Source: Granulicoccus phenolivorans DSM 17626 = NBRC 107789 = JCM 15570 (GTDB taxonomy: Bacteria > Actinomycetota > Actinomycetes > Propionibacteriales > Propionibacteriaceae). From it: a stretch of DNA of 39,913 bases. A program made the translations under genes and the position numbers. Location of the stretch: positions 1-39,913 of the forward strand of contig NZ_AUHH01000042.1 in the NCBI RefSeq assembly GCF_000423085.1, in the 5' to 3' direction. The notes beneath the pieces are model-generated. The model saw only the letters and a program-made list of their open reading frames with translations, was not told where the DNA came from and made no database searches. Numbering within the stretch: position 1 is the stretch's first letter; each line of letters begins with the position of its first letter. This document shows, in pieces, positions 26,170 to 33,648 of this stretch.

Positions 26170-27030
26170 ATGCGCGAAGCCAGCCACCCGCTGCATCGGG
26201 CCGACGACCGCGAACTCGTCCGAAGTTCCCTGCGCGCGATGGGCTCCAAGCCCTTCGTCGACATCCTGTTCGGTGGTCTGGTCGACAACACCGGGCTGGT
26301 GATCAACGTCCAGTTCGGGGCCAATACCCGCATTCTGATGGGGCATCGCGTGCGGGCCGGTGAGGGCCTGGGTGGCAAGTCGATGCAGCAGGCCCGACCG
26401 GTGGGAGTCAGTGACTATTTCGAGGCCCAGGACATCACCCACATCTTCGACGACATCGTCCGGACCGAAGGGTTGTGCACCCTGGTCGCCATCCCGGTCC
26501 TGGTCGAGGACCGGGCGCGCGGCGTGCTGTACGCCGGGACCCGCAACCGCTTCGATCTCGGTTCGGCGGTGTTGCGGGAGTTCCAGCAATCGGCGTCGCT
26601 GATCAGCTACGAGCTGCGCGTGCGCGACGAGGTGGACCGGCGGATCAGCATCCTGCGGATCGCGGAGAACGAGGGGCTCAGCCGCGACCGTGAGGTGTTG
26701 GACACGCTGCGGGAGAACCTCGCCGAACTGATCTCGATCGCCCGGCTCACCGACAACCCCGAGCTGACCGCCAGCCTGACCACCATCGCCGCCCGGCTGG
26801 GCGAAGCCGGCGCCGGCGAACCGGCCCCCGATGCGCCACGGCTGTCCAAACGCCAACTCGATGTGCTGCACCAGGTCGCCCTGGGGTGCGAGTACGCCGA
26901 GGTCGCCCGGCGGCTCGGGCTGCAACTGGTGACCGTGCGCAGCTATATGCGCGCCATCATGGCCAAGCTGGATGCCTCCAACCGCGTCGAGGCGGTGGCG
27001 GTGGCCCGCCGACACGGCCTGCTGCTGTAG
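26170..27030 (+). CDS. GAF domain LuxR-type transcriptional regulator
   Basis: A 286-residue regulator. Residues of about 28-148 form a GAF-like sensor domain (VDILFGGLVDNTGLVINVQFG, LVAIPVLVEDRARGVLYAGTR). A predicted coiled helix follows (about 150-215). The LuxR/NarL-type helix-turn-helix covers about 224-284 (LSKRQLDVLHQVALG, YAEVARRLGLQLVTVRSYMRAIMAKL). The ATG at 26170 has GGAG five bases upstream; a GTG at 26128 is possible but falls in the palindromic control region. It precedes an MHS transporter in the same direction and probably controls it in response to a small ligand. Confidence 0.87.
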   Translation: MREASHPLHRADDRELVRSSLRAMGSKPFVDILFGGLVDNTGLVINVQFGANTRILMGHRVRAGEGLGGKSMQQARPVGVSDYFEAQDITHIFDDIVRTEGLCTLVAIPVLVEDRARGVLYAGTRNRFDLGSAVLREFQQSASLISYELRVRDEVDRRISILRIAENEGLSRDREVLDTLRENLAELISIARLTDNPELTASLTTIAARLGEAGAGEPAPDAPRLSKRQLDVLHQVALGCEYAEVARRLGLQLVTVRSYMRAIMAKLDASNRVEAVAVARRHGLLL

Positions 27031-27055
27031 CCGCGGCGGGTCCGGCGGACCACCC

Positions 27056-27121
27056 CGACCGAAAGCGACCCATCGGTCGAAAAAGTGACCAATTGTTCGT
27101 AATTACGTCCTTCGGGACGTA
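27056..27121. promoter_or_regulatory. Phased GACC repeats and UUCG hairpin before the MHS transporter
   Basis: GACC occurs at 27057, 27067 and 27087 (10- and 20-bp steps). CGACCGA/TCGGTCG form a 7-bp inverted repeat (27056-27062, 27073-27079). At 27104-27121, TACGTCC-TTCG-GGACGTA forms a 7-bp stem with a stable UUCG tetraloop. The last may end the regulator mRNA or lie in the transporter leader, and the GACC sites may bind the LuxR-type protein. Confidence 0.4.
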
Positions 27122-27199
27122 TTCAGACCTCCCACGGTTCTCGAACACTGGTGTTGTGCACGCAGGCGTGCCCTTCATCCGGAGTCAAAGGAGACCCCC

Positions 27200-28588
27200 A
27201 TGACCACAACCGGCATGACCACAACCGGTCAGCCGCGCAAGCAGCCGTCGATGGCTCGCGTCGCCGCCGCCACGACCATCGGGACCACGATCGAATACTT
27301 CGACTTCTTCATCTACGGCACCGCTGCCGCCCTGGTGTTCCCGACCGTGTTCTTCCCTGCCCTCGGTGCCGCCGCCGGCACCGTGGCCTCGTTCGCCACC
27401 TTTGCCGTCGCGTTCTTCGCTCGCCCGCTCGGGGCGATCATCTTCGGCCACTTCGGTGACCGGATCGGACGCAAGCGCGCCCTGGTGACGACACTGCTGA
27501 TGATGGGGTCGGCCACCGTGCTGATCGGCCTGCTGCCGCCGAGCACCGCGATCGGCATCTGGGCGCCGATCCTGCTGGTCGCGCTGCGCTTCGTGCAGGG
27601 TCTGGCCGTGGGCGGGGAATGGGCCGGTGCCGCGCTGCTGGCCGCCGAGTACGCGCCACCGAAGCTGCGCGGCTTCTTCTCCTCCCTGCCGATGCTCGGC
27701 CCGGCGATCGGTTTCGGGCTCGCCAGCGCGACCTTCCTGGTCACCAACATCGCCCTGGGCGACAAGTCCGACGCGTTCGTCTCCATCGGCTGGCGTGTGC
27801 CGTTCGTGTTCAGCGCCCTGCTGGTGCTGATCGGTCTGTGGATCCGGATGAGCATCGAGGAGACTCCCGTGTTCCGGGCCGAGCTCGATCGCACCACGGC
27901 CGCCCCCCAGGCCAAGAAGCTGCCCGTCCTGGAGGCCCTGCGGCTGCGCTGGAAGGAGATCGTGCTCGGCGGCATGGCCTTCAGCGGACTGTTCGCCTTC
28001 TTCTACATCGGCACCTCCTTCCTCACCTCCTACGGGACTGCCACGCTGCACCTGCCGCGCAACGAGGTGCTCGCCGGCGGCATCGTCGCGTCGGTGTTCT
28101 TCGCGATCGCCACGGTGGGCTCCGGCTGGGTGTGTGACCGGGTCGGCCGCAAACGCGCCCTGGTCGGCGCCGGCATCATCGGCCTGGTCTGGGCCCTGGT
28201 GATGTTCTCGGTGCTGGACGCCGGCGGGAGTGCCGAGCGCGGCAGCGCGGTGATGTTCACCATCGGCCTGTCGATGACCCTGGTCGTGGTGGGCTTCATG
28301 TTCGGCCCGGCCGGTTCCTTCCTCCCCGAGTTGTTCCCGACCCGGTTCCGCTACACCGGTGCGGGCATGGCGTACAGCCTCGGGGCGATCCTGGGTGGCG
28401 CGGTGCCGCCGATCGTTGCGGTCAGCATCGTGGCGGCCTACGGCGGCTTCGGGGTGGGCCTGATGTTGGCCGGCATTGCCGCGGTCAGCGTGATCACCAC
28501 CATCGCCCTGCGGGAGACCCGGGGCAGCGATCTCGACGCTGCCGAGCACCGCGAGCCGGAGGCGGCCCTCTCGCCGGCCGCGCGGTAA
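27200..28588 (+). CDS. MHS family MFS transporter
   Basis: A 462-residue, 12-helix proton symporter of the metabolite:H+ (ShiA/KgtP/ProP) branch. The ATTIGTTIEYFDFFIYGTAAA start and the loop 2-3 motif RPLGAIIFGHFGDRIGRKRAL are diagnostic, and RFVQGLAVGGEWAGAALLAAEY is the classic MHS helix 4 text. The second half repeats GWVCDRVGRKRAL. Typical substrates are dicarboxylates, shikimate or aromatic acids, and the real one is unknown. The ATG follows AAAGGAG by about 6 nt. It is likely regulated by the upstream GAF-LuxR protein. A hairpin terminator follows. Confidence 0.92.
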   Translation: MTTTGMTTTGQPRKQPSMARVAAATTIGTTIEYFDFFIYGTAAALVFPTVFFPALGAAAGTVASFATFAVAFFARPLGAIIFGHFGDRIGRKRALVTTLLMMGSATVLIGLLPPSTAIGIWAPILLVALRFVQGLAVGGEWAGAALLAAEYAPPKLRGFFSSLPMLGPAIGFGLASATFLVTNIALGDKSDAFVSIGWRVPFVFSALLVLIGLWIRMSIEETPVFRAELDRTTAAPQAKKLPVLEALRLRWKEIVLGGMAFSGLFAFFYIGTSFLTSYGTATLHLPRNEVLAGGIVASVFFAIATVGSGWVCDRVGRKRALVGAGIIGLVWALVMFSVLDAGGSAERGSAVMFTIGLSMTLVVVGFMFGPAGSFLPELFPTRFRYTGAGMAYSLGAILGGAVPPIVAVSIVAAYGGFGVGLMLAGIAAVSVITTIALRETRGSDLDAAEHREPEAALSPAAR

Positions 28589-28617
28589 CAGTCGGCACGC
28601 CCGGCCGACTCGGCAAC

Positions 28618-28650
28618 GGGGCGGATCATGGCTCAGCCACGATCCGCCCC
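28618..28650 (+). terminator. 15-bp hairpin after the MHS transporter
   Basis: Arms 28618-28632 and 28636-28650 pair around TCA with one A-C mismatch. The hairpin starts 30 nt after the transporter stop and ends before the next gene's -10 box. Confidence 0.6.
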
Positions 28651-28666
28651 CGTTCGCGTTGCTGCG

Positions 28667-28672
28667 TATCCT
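28667..28672 (+). promoter_or_regulatory. Leaderless -10 box TATCCT
   Basis: TATCCT ends seven bases before the GTG at 28680. An in-frame TTG at 28659 would lie upstream of this box and is not used in this reading. Confidence 0.5.
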
Positions 28673-28679
28673 GAGCCCC

Positions 28680-29435
28680 GTGACGGTGACTGCGACTGCG
28701 AATGACGTGTTCTACATCGTCGACCTCGGCGGGGTGTTGGCCAACGGCCTCCTCGGCGGCACCCTGGCCCGCACCATGCGGATGGATCCGGCGGGCTTCG
28801 TGGTGCTGGCCATCATCTCCGGTCTGGGGGGTGGCTTTCTGCGCGACATCTCGCTGCAGCAGGGTTTTCCGGCGGCGCTGACCACGCCGGCGTACCTCAT
28901 CGTGGCGTTGATCGCGGCCGGGATCGCCTTCGTGGTGCACCTGGAGCGCAAGTGGGCCCAGTGGCTGCTGGCGGTGATCGACGCGCTGGCCCTGGGCTGT
29001 TGGGCGGCCACCGGCACCTCGAAGGCCCTGGTGGCCGGACTGGACTGGCTGCCGTCCATCATGCTCGGCATTCTCACCGCGGTGGGTGGCGGAATGATCC
29101 GGGACGTGCTCGTCGGCCGCGTGCCCGCGGTCTTCGGCGGCAGCACCCTGTACGCCACCAGCGCGCTGATCGGCAGTGCGATCATGGCGATCTGTCAGAG
29201 TCAGGGACAGTCGACCCTCGGCATGGCCCTGTCCATCATCATCGGCGGCGGCTTCTGCCTGGTGGCCCGCTGGCGCCACTGGCGACTGCCCGAGCCCGTG
29301 GACCTGCGCCTGCCGCGCCGCACGCTGACCTGGCCGACGCGCCTGCGGCGCAGCGATTCGGGGGATGGGTCCCGCTCGCGGGCCGAGGGCCGCGACGACA
29401 TCGGCGACGAACCCGAGGGCGACGAACCCCGTTGA
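28680..29435 (+). CDS. TRIC-type cation channel family protein (UPF0126)
   Basis: A 251-residue membrane protein of seven predicted helices made of two UPF0126 repeats. The glycine-rich signature appears twice: ISGLGGGFLRDI in the first repeat and TAVGGGMIRDVLVGRVP in the second. Bacterial TRIC homologues are trimeric monovalent-cation channels. The C-terminal 45 residues are a charged cytoplasmic tail (SRSRAEGRDDIGDEPEGDEPR). It appears monocistronic, with its own leaderless promoter. Confidence 0.88.
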   Translation: MTVTATANDVFYIVDLGGVLANGLLGGTLARTMRMDPAGFVVLAIISGLGGGFLRDISLQQGFPAALTTPAYLIVALIAAGIAFVVHLERKWAQWLLAVIDALALGCWAATGTSKALVAGLDWLPSIMLGILTAVGGGMIRDVLVGRVPAVFGGSTLYATSALIGSAIMAICQSQGQSTLGMALSIIIGGGFCLVARWRHWRLPEPVDLRLPRRTLTWPTRLRRSDSGDGSRSRAEGRDDIGDEPEGDEPR

Positions 29436-29482
29436 TCGGCCGCCGTGCGGACACCCCCGCCACCCGGCTCGTCGGCCCCGGA

Positions 29483-29488
29483 TAGGCT
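29483..29488 (+). promoter_or_regulatory. Leaderless -10 box TAGGCT
   Basis: TAGGCT ends seven bases before the GTG at 29496 and is the third exact copy of this hexamer at a leaderless start in the window. Confidence 0.55.
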
Positions 29489-29495
29489 CACCTGC

Positions 29496-30257
29496 GTGAC
29501 TTCCCCGGCCCACGCCCCTGCGGCCGCGGGGCCGCGTACCTCGTGGCGCCGCCGCTGGGTGCTGTTCAACCTGCTGATGGCCCTGTTCGCGCTGATCTGG
29601 GTCACCGTGCACAACATTTTCTGGGGCACTCCCCCGCCGCCGGATCAGGAGCCGGGCCTGTTCCCCGAACGGTTCAGCGCCGCCGAGCGGCTCGCCGACC
29701 AGTTCAGCTACTTCACCGTGTGGAGTGCGACGCTGGTCGCGCTGGCGATGGCGCTGATCCTGGTCCGGCCCGGGACCCGCAGCCGGGTCATCCGGGTGCT
29801 CCACCTGACCTCGCTGGTGATGATCACGATCACCGGATTGGTCTACTGGACCATGCTGGCGGCCACCTCGACCGACCTGCTCTCGGTCGGCAATCTTTCC
29901 CTGCATCTGTTCACCCCGGTGGTGACGCTGCTGACCTGGCTGGTGGCCGGCCCGGCCGGATGGCTCGAACTGCGGCTGCTGCCCGGCATTCTCGTGGTGC
30001 CGGCCCTGTGGCTGGTCTTCACCTTCGTCCGGGGCGCGATCCTGGGCGTGTATCCCTATGGCTTCATCAATCTGGTCCGGGTCGAGCTCGGCGAGGTGGT
30101 CCGGTTCGTGGCCCAGGTGCTGGGGGTCGCGGTGGTCCTCGGTGCGGCGTACTGCCTGATCGACCGGGTCCTGCCGGGCCGGGCCCGTGCGCGGGCCGGT
30201 CGGATCATCCGCGCGGTGACCGAGCGTACGCCGGTGGGTCGGCGGACGACCGAATAA
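29496..30257 (+). CDS. Pr6Pr-like integral membrane protein
   Basis: 253 residues with six predicted membrane segments (WVLFNLLMALFALIWVTVHNIFW, YFTVWSATLVALAMALI, VLHLTSLVMITITGLVYWTML, HLFTPVVTLLTWLVA, ILVVPALWLVFTFVRGAI, VLGVAVVLGAAYCLID). The YFTVWSATL, LHLFTPVVTLLTWL and YPYGFINL phrases match the actinobacterial Pr6Pr family (FAR-17a/AIG1-like), whose role is unknown. The GTG start is chosen from the leaderless -10 box upstream. The gene is convergent with the PNPOx gene, with a 160-bp gap. Confidence 0.8.
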   Translation: MTSPAHAPAAAGPRTSWRRRWVLFNLLMALFALIWVTVHNIFWGTPPPPDQEPGLFPERFSAAERLADQFSYFTVWSATLVALAMALILVRPGTRSRVIRVLHLTSLVMITITGLVYWTMLAATSTDLLSVGNLSLHLFTPVVTLLTWLVAGPAGWLELRLLPGILVVPALWLVFTFVRGAILGVYPYGFINLVRVELGEVVRFVAQVLGVAVVLGAAYCLIDRVLPGRARARAGRIIRAVTERTPVGRRTTE

Positions 30258-30263
30258 CGGTGG

Positions 30264-30295
30264 CGTCCCTGACCGGGCGGGCCCAGCCAGGGACG
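30264..30295. terminator. Candidate hairpin between convergent genes
   Basis: CGTCCCTG (30264-30271) and CAGGGACG (30288-30295) are perfectly complementary around a 16-base GC-rich loop, 6 nt after the Pr6Pr stop. It could serve either strand. The remaining 120 bp to the PNPOx stop show nothing further. Confidence 0.4.
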
Positions 30296-30417
30296 ACGGC
30301 CGGCACACCATTTCGACCCACGTGGGGACTACTCACGAAGGCCGGTCCGACGACGATCGTCGCACCGCGGCGCGACGAATGCAAGGACCCACCCGGGTAG
30401 GCCCGCGCCGGAGCGCC

Positions 30418-30909
30418 TCAGTCCACTCCGGTCAGCGCGCCCATCCGGATCGGGATGATCCGCTCGATCGTGACGTCGCGGGCCAAGGGCAGGGACTGCC
30501 ACATCCGCTGCCCGCCCCGGGTGCGCAACAGCGGCCCGACCAATCGGTGGAATCGGTGGACCTCCGCCTCGGTGGAGGGTCGCTGCGGCCCGACGGTGGC
30601 GATCATGCGGACCCCCGGCGGCGCGATGAAGCGGCCCTGGAGGAAGGATCTCGCCCACAGCAGGGCCCCACTGTCGACGGCGAGGATCGTCACCCGGGGG
30701 TCCCGATCGACGTTCACGGCGAGTCGGGTGTTGAACTTGTCGAAGTAGACCCCGTGCCCCTTCTGCCGTGGCAGGAACGACCCGATCGGGGTCACGTGGG
30801 GTGAACCGTCCTCGTTCAGCGAGGCGATACTGCAGTGGAACGTGCTGCGGATGGTGCGGGGCACCAGCCGGCGGACCAGCGCCCACTCCTCGTCGGTGAT
30901 CTCCATCAT
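30418..30909 (-). CDS. Pyridoxamine 5'-phosphate oxidase-like FMN/F420-binding protein
   Basis: A 163-residue split beta-barrel protein. FHCSIASLNEDGSPHVTPIGSF is the typical first strand pair, VYFDKFNTRLAVNVDRDPRVTI the middle, and the PGVRMIATVGPQRPSTEAEV stretch the barrel end. Family members bind FMN, F420 or haem and catalyse redox reactions; the cofactor cannot be decided by eye. Two consecutive ATGs (30909, 30906) follow a GAGGAGGAG site. It is the last gene of the hydrolase/SDR/thioesterase group, separated by 107 nt that contain two hairpins. Confidence 0.82.
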   Translation of the reverse strand: MMEITDEEWALVRRLVPRTIRSTFHCSIASLNEDGSPHVTPIGSFLPRQKGHGVYFDKFNTRLAVNVDRDPRVTILAVDSGALLWARSFLQGRFIAPPGVRMIATVGPQRPSTEAEVHRFHRLVGPLLRTRGGQRMWQSLPLARDVTIERIIPIRMGALTGVD

Positions 30910-30920
30910 CTGCTCCTCCT

Positions 30921-30941
30921 CGAGGGCGTTGCCCGCCCTCG
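30921..30941 (-). promoter_or_regulatory. 8-bp hairpin abutting the PNPOx ribosome site
   Basis: CGAGGGCG and CGCCCTCG (8-bp perfect arms, five-base loop) end directly against the GAGGAGGAG ribosome site in the minus-strand RNA. It may be an mRNA-stabilising or translation-controlling hairpin. A second, weaker hairpin is at 30977-30993. Confidence 0.4.
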
Positions 30942-31016
30942 GCGATCGACATTGATTCGGCCTTGATGTTGATCTCGCCGTCGTGGTGACGGCGCTGCGT
31001 GCATCATCCTGGTGAA

Positions 31017-31430
31017 CTAGCGGGTCATCCTGGCGACCGTGCCCGATCCGACAGCGCACAGGTAGTCCTCGCCGGCACTGCGGACGTGGATCGCGACCTG
31101 GGTCGCGGCCGTCCTGGAGGTGCTGCCCTGGATGGAGGCCCGCGCGATGAGCCGCTCCCCCTGCGCCGGACGCAGATAGGTGATGCTCACGCCGGCGGTC
31201 AGGATATCGGTGCCGAGCAGGTAGCCTCCAGCGAACGTGAGTGCGTTGTCGGCCAGATAGCACAGGATGCCGCCGTGGACGTACCCGTGCTGTTGGAGGA
31301 ACTGCGGTTGCACCGGGAGTTCCAGCACAGTGCCCGCCTCGTCGTACTGGCTGATCACCGTCCCCAGCGCCGCACTGAACGGCTGGGCCGCCAGCACCTG
31401 TTGCGCAACGTCGAGAGTCGGGGCAGTCAT
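31017..31430 (-). CDS. PaaI-type hotdog thioesterase
   Basis: A 137-residue hotdog-fold acyl-CoA thioesterase. QQHGYVHGGILCYLADNALTFAGG holds the conserved HGG and the catalytic-type Asp61 of the PaaI/YbgC group. VSITYLRPAQGERLIARASI is the second conserved strand. It hydrolyses an acyl-CoA whose identity is not visible. The ATG overlaps the SDR stop as ATGA, so it is co-translated with the operon. Confidence 0.88.
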   Translation of the reverse strand: MTAPTLDVAQQVLAAQPFSAALGTVISQYDEAGTVLELPVQPQFLQQHGYVHGGILCYLADNALTFAGGYLLGTDILTAGVSITYLRPAQGERLIARASIQGSTSRTAATQVAIHVRSAGEDYLCAVGSGTVARMTR

Positions 31431-32401
31431 GAGTGGTGTCCTGGTGTCATCGGAGGCGTCCTTTCGTCGGTCCAGCGGGCTGGGTGAAGTCCGAGCCTCG
31501 GGGGTGCTTCGCGGGCCGGTACGCCGGCATCGGTCCAGGCCCACGGCGGATCACCGATCGCGACTTGGGTGACTGCCCACAGCCGGTCCCGTTGGGCGGC
31601 GTTGCGAGCGGCCCGGGGCAGCGGCACCGGGTGCAGGCGCTCATCGACGTAGCTGTCGGCACCCCGGGCGTGGCGTGGGGCGGCCAGGACCAGCTGGGCG
31701 TACACCCCGGCGATCTGCTCCGGCCGCGCGGCCAGGTGGTTCTTCGGTGCGTACAGGGCTCGGAGCAGGCGAGGTTGGGCGGCCAGCCGGACGGGGTCGA
31801 GGCGTACCGCCGGGACGCGCAGACAGCTGACATCAAGGACGTCACCGACGCGTTCGGCGAGGGTGACCGCGGTCATCACCTGGGCGAGCTTGGCGTGGTA
31901 GTACGCCCGGGTGGGGGTGAACCATGTCGGCTGATCGAGTTCCTCGAACCGGATCGCGAGCCGGGGCATGGTCACCAGCCCCTTGCTGGCAACGAACACC
32001 ACCCGGGGTTGCGGTGCGGCAGCGAGGGCGGGGCTCAGTCGGGCGGTGAGTTCCACCGGTCCGAGATGGTTGGTCGCCCAGAACAGCTCGTGTCCGGCGG
32101 CAGTGATCCGCGCGGTGCGGACGGATTGGTCGAAGACGGCGGCGTTGTTGATCAGCGCGTCCAGCGGACCGGCCGCCACGATCTGCTCGGCCGCCGCACG
32201 GATGCTCGCCGGTGCGGCGAGGTCCAGTTCGACCGGTTCGATGCGCGCCTGCTGGTCCTCGGGCAACCCGGCGTACGCGGCGCGGGCCCGGTCGAGATCG
32301 CGGCACAGGGCGAGCACCTGGTGCCCCGCACCCGCCAGCGCCGTGGCCGCGCGCAGCCCGATCCCGATGTTGGCACCGGTGATGGCGATCCGTCGGGTCA
32401 T
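31427..32401 (-). CDS. Short-chain dehydrogenase/reductase (retinol dehydrogenase-like)
   Basis: The protein has 324 residues. The cofactor motif TGANIGIG is at 8-15, the NNAA motif at 84-87, the catalytic Ser at 138 (VVFVASKG) and YxxxK as Tyr166-Lys170 (YYHAK). An Arg (CRD) after the second strand suggests NADP preference. It is longer than a basic SDR and has the extended C-terminus of the retinol dehydrogenase/WW-oxidoreductase-like group, which act on hydrophobic alcohols, ketones or aldehydes. Both ends overlap the neighbouring genes by 4 nt (ATGA). Confidence 0.88.
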   Translation of the reverse strand: MTRRIAITGANIGIGLRAATALAGAGHQVLALCRDLDRARAAYAGLPEDQQARIEPVELDLAAPASIRAAAEQIVAAGPLDALINNAAVFDQSVRTARITAAGHELFWATNHLGPVELTARLSPALAAAPQPRVVFVASKGLVTMPRLAIRFEELDQPTWFTPTRAYYHAKLAQVMTAVTLAERVGDVLDVSCLRVPAVRLDPVRLAAQPRLLRALYAPKNHLAARPEQIAGVYAQLVLAAPRHARGADSYVDERLHPVPLPRAARNAAQRDRLWAVTQVAIGDPPWAWTDAGVPAREAPPRLGLHPARWTDERTPPMTPGHHS

Positions 32402-33513
32402 CGTGCGCGCCCTCCCGCGCCCGGCGACCCGCCGAGCGATCGGGACGTGGCGACCCGGTCGGCCAGCCGCACCAACGCCGCGACGTACTCCTCGGTGCGA
32501 GCGAAGTGGACGTCGTGGGAACTGCGCACCGGCAGCGTCACGTTGTCCCCGAGCAGGCCCTCCACTCGCGCGAGATCATCATCGCTGAGCGCCGCGAGCA
32601 GGTTTCCGTCGCGATCGTGGCGGGTCGGCATCGCTTTCACGAACGTGGTCGGGCAGGCCACCGCAGCAAGGGTGGCGCCCTGGTCGAAGCCTCGCAGCCA
32701 CGTGCTGTCGGCGAATGTGCCGGTGAACCGGAGATCGAAGGGGTGACTCATCGTCTCCCAGATCCGGTTGATGTTGACCCCGGCCCACCTGATCACCGGC
32801 AGCCTGGTGGGGTCGGCCCGGCGCTGCCGAACAACGCTGCGGGTGAACAGTGTCCAGAAGGGCCCGAAGAAGCGCTTCCAGTAGCTGCGGGGCATGTACC
32901 AGCAGACCCAGTCCCGTTCGGCATCCTGGGCGAGGAAGTCGACCGCGTTGGCCCAGGCGTCGACGTAGACATAGGTCTTCGCGATCCGGTCCGGCTCGGT
33001 GGAAAAGAACGGCGAGTCCTCGAACAGGACCCCGTACACCAGCTCGGGTCGCCGCGCCGCAATCAGCGCTCCCACCAGGCCACCGGAGGAGTGCCCGGCG
33101 ACCACGGCCGGGCCGCCGAAGACCTGCTCGATGACAGCGGCCAGGTCATCGGCGATCCGGACGGCGGTGTAGTCGTCCGGATTCCAGGTGCTCCGGCCGT
33201 GACCGTGCACGTCGACCACCACGACGTGGTAGGTGCCGATCAGCCCCGGGAGCGCCTTGGGGTACTCCTGCCACACGGTTCCCTGCCCCGGGATCAGCAG
33301 CAGCGGCATGCCTCCGGTCGGCCCCTCGGCGATGTTGAGCTCGAGACCATCGCGGATGCGGACCCGCCGCTCTGCGAACCCGAGTCGGTGGGCTTCCTGG
33401 ACGTGCTTGGTGAAGTAGTCCCTGGTGTGCTTCACCGCGAGCCGGGCCCGCACCACGAAGACCAGAGTCGTGCAGACCACGGAGACGATGACGTTCAGCA
33501 GCACGAGATTCAT
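32398..33513 (-). CDS. Membrane-anchored alpha/beta hydrolase
   Basis: 371 residues. One N-terminal membrane helix (about residues 2-21, LVLLNVIVSVVCTTLVFVV) leads into an alpha/beta hydrolase fold. LLLIPGQGT is the oxyanion region, DVHGHGRS a conserved loop, and GHSSGG (nucleophile Ser142) the elbow. SSHDVHFAR near the C-terminus supplies the catalytic His, and the acid lies between them. Residues of about 190-260 form a large aromatic cap (SYWKRFFGPFWTLF), which suggests a hydrophobic substrate. It is the first gene of the operon, divergent from tetR. An upstream mini-ORF stops on its start codon. Confidence 0.86.
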   Translation of the reverse strand: MNLVLLNVIVSVVCTTLVFVVRARLAVKHTRDYFTKHVQEAHRLGFAERRVRIRDGLELNIAEGPTGGMPLLLIPGQGTVWQEYPKALPGLIGTYHVVVVDVHGHGRSTWNPDDYTAVRIADDLAAVIEQVFGGPAVVAGHSSGGLVGALIAARRPELVYGVLFEDSPFFSTEPDRIAKTYVYVDAWANAVDFLAQDAERDWVCWYMPRSYWKRFFGPFWTLFTRSVVRQRRADPTRLPVIRWAGVNINRIWETMSHPFDLRFTGTFADSTWLRGFDQGATLAAVACPTTFVKAMPTRHDRDGNLLAALSDDDLARVEGLLGDNVTLPVRSSHDVHFARTEEYVAALVRLADRVATSRSLGGSPGAGGRAR

Positions 33514-33560
33514 CGCCGGTCACCTCGCCGGATGGGGCCGGTCGTCAGGACGGTTCGCAT
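33510..33560 (-). CDS. Possible 16-codon leader ORF of the hydrolase operon
   Basis: The ATG at 33560 follows AGGGGG by four bases and encodes MRTVLTTGPIRRGDRR. Its TGA (33512-33510) overlaps the hydrolase ATG (33513-33511) as ATGA, the same coupling geometry used inside the operon. No codon bias can be judged at this length. Confidence 0.35.
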   Translation of the reverse strand: MRTVLTTGPIRRGDRR

Positions 33561-33582
33561 GATTCCCCCTGGGGGCTCGATA

Positions 33583-33624
33583 GCGTACGCGAGCATAACA
33601 AAATTTCTGTTACACTTCTAGGGT
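33583..33624. promoter_or_regulatory. Divergent promoter/operator region of tetR and the hydrolase operon
   Basis: An AT-rich island in GC-rich DNA holds TAACA-AAATTTC-TGTTA (33596-33612), a 5-bp inverted repeat with a 7-base spacer. A plus-strand -10 TAGGGT (33619-33624) has the repeat over its -35 position. On the minus strand TATGCT (33597-33592) can serve as the -10 for the operon. One repeat thus overlaps both promoters, as expected for a TetR repressor site. A GCGTACGC palindrome (33583-33590) sits alongside. Confidence 0.6.
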
Positions 33625-33648
33625 GAGTTCGCGTATGAGGGAGAAGTG

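Noticed and set aside
27185-28549. Antisense open frame opposite the MHS transporter
   Set aside because: Composition is dominated by Gln, His, Glu and Arg with no domain; the plus strand encodes a clear 12-helix transporter.
28626-30311. Minus-strand open frame of 561 codons across the TRIC and Pr6Pr genes
   Set aside because: A high-GC shadow; both plus-strand genes have leaderless promoters and membrane-protein patterns.
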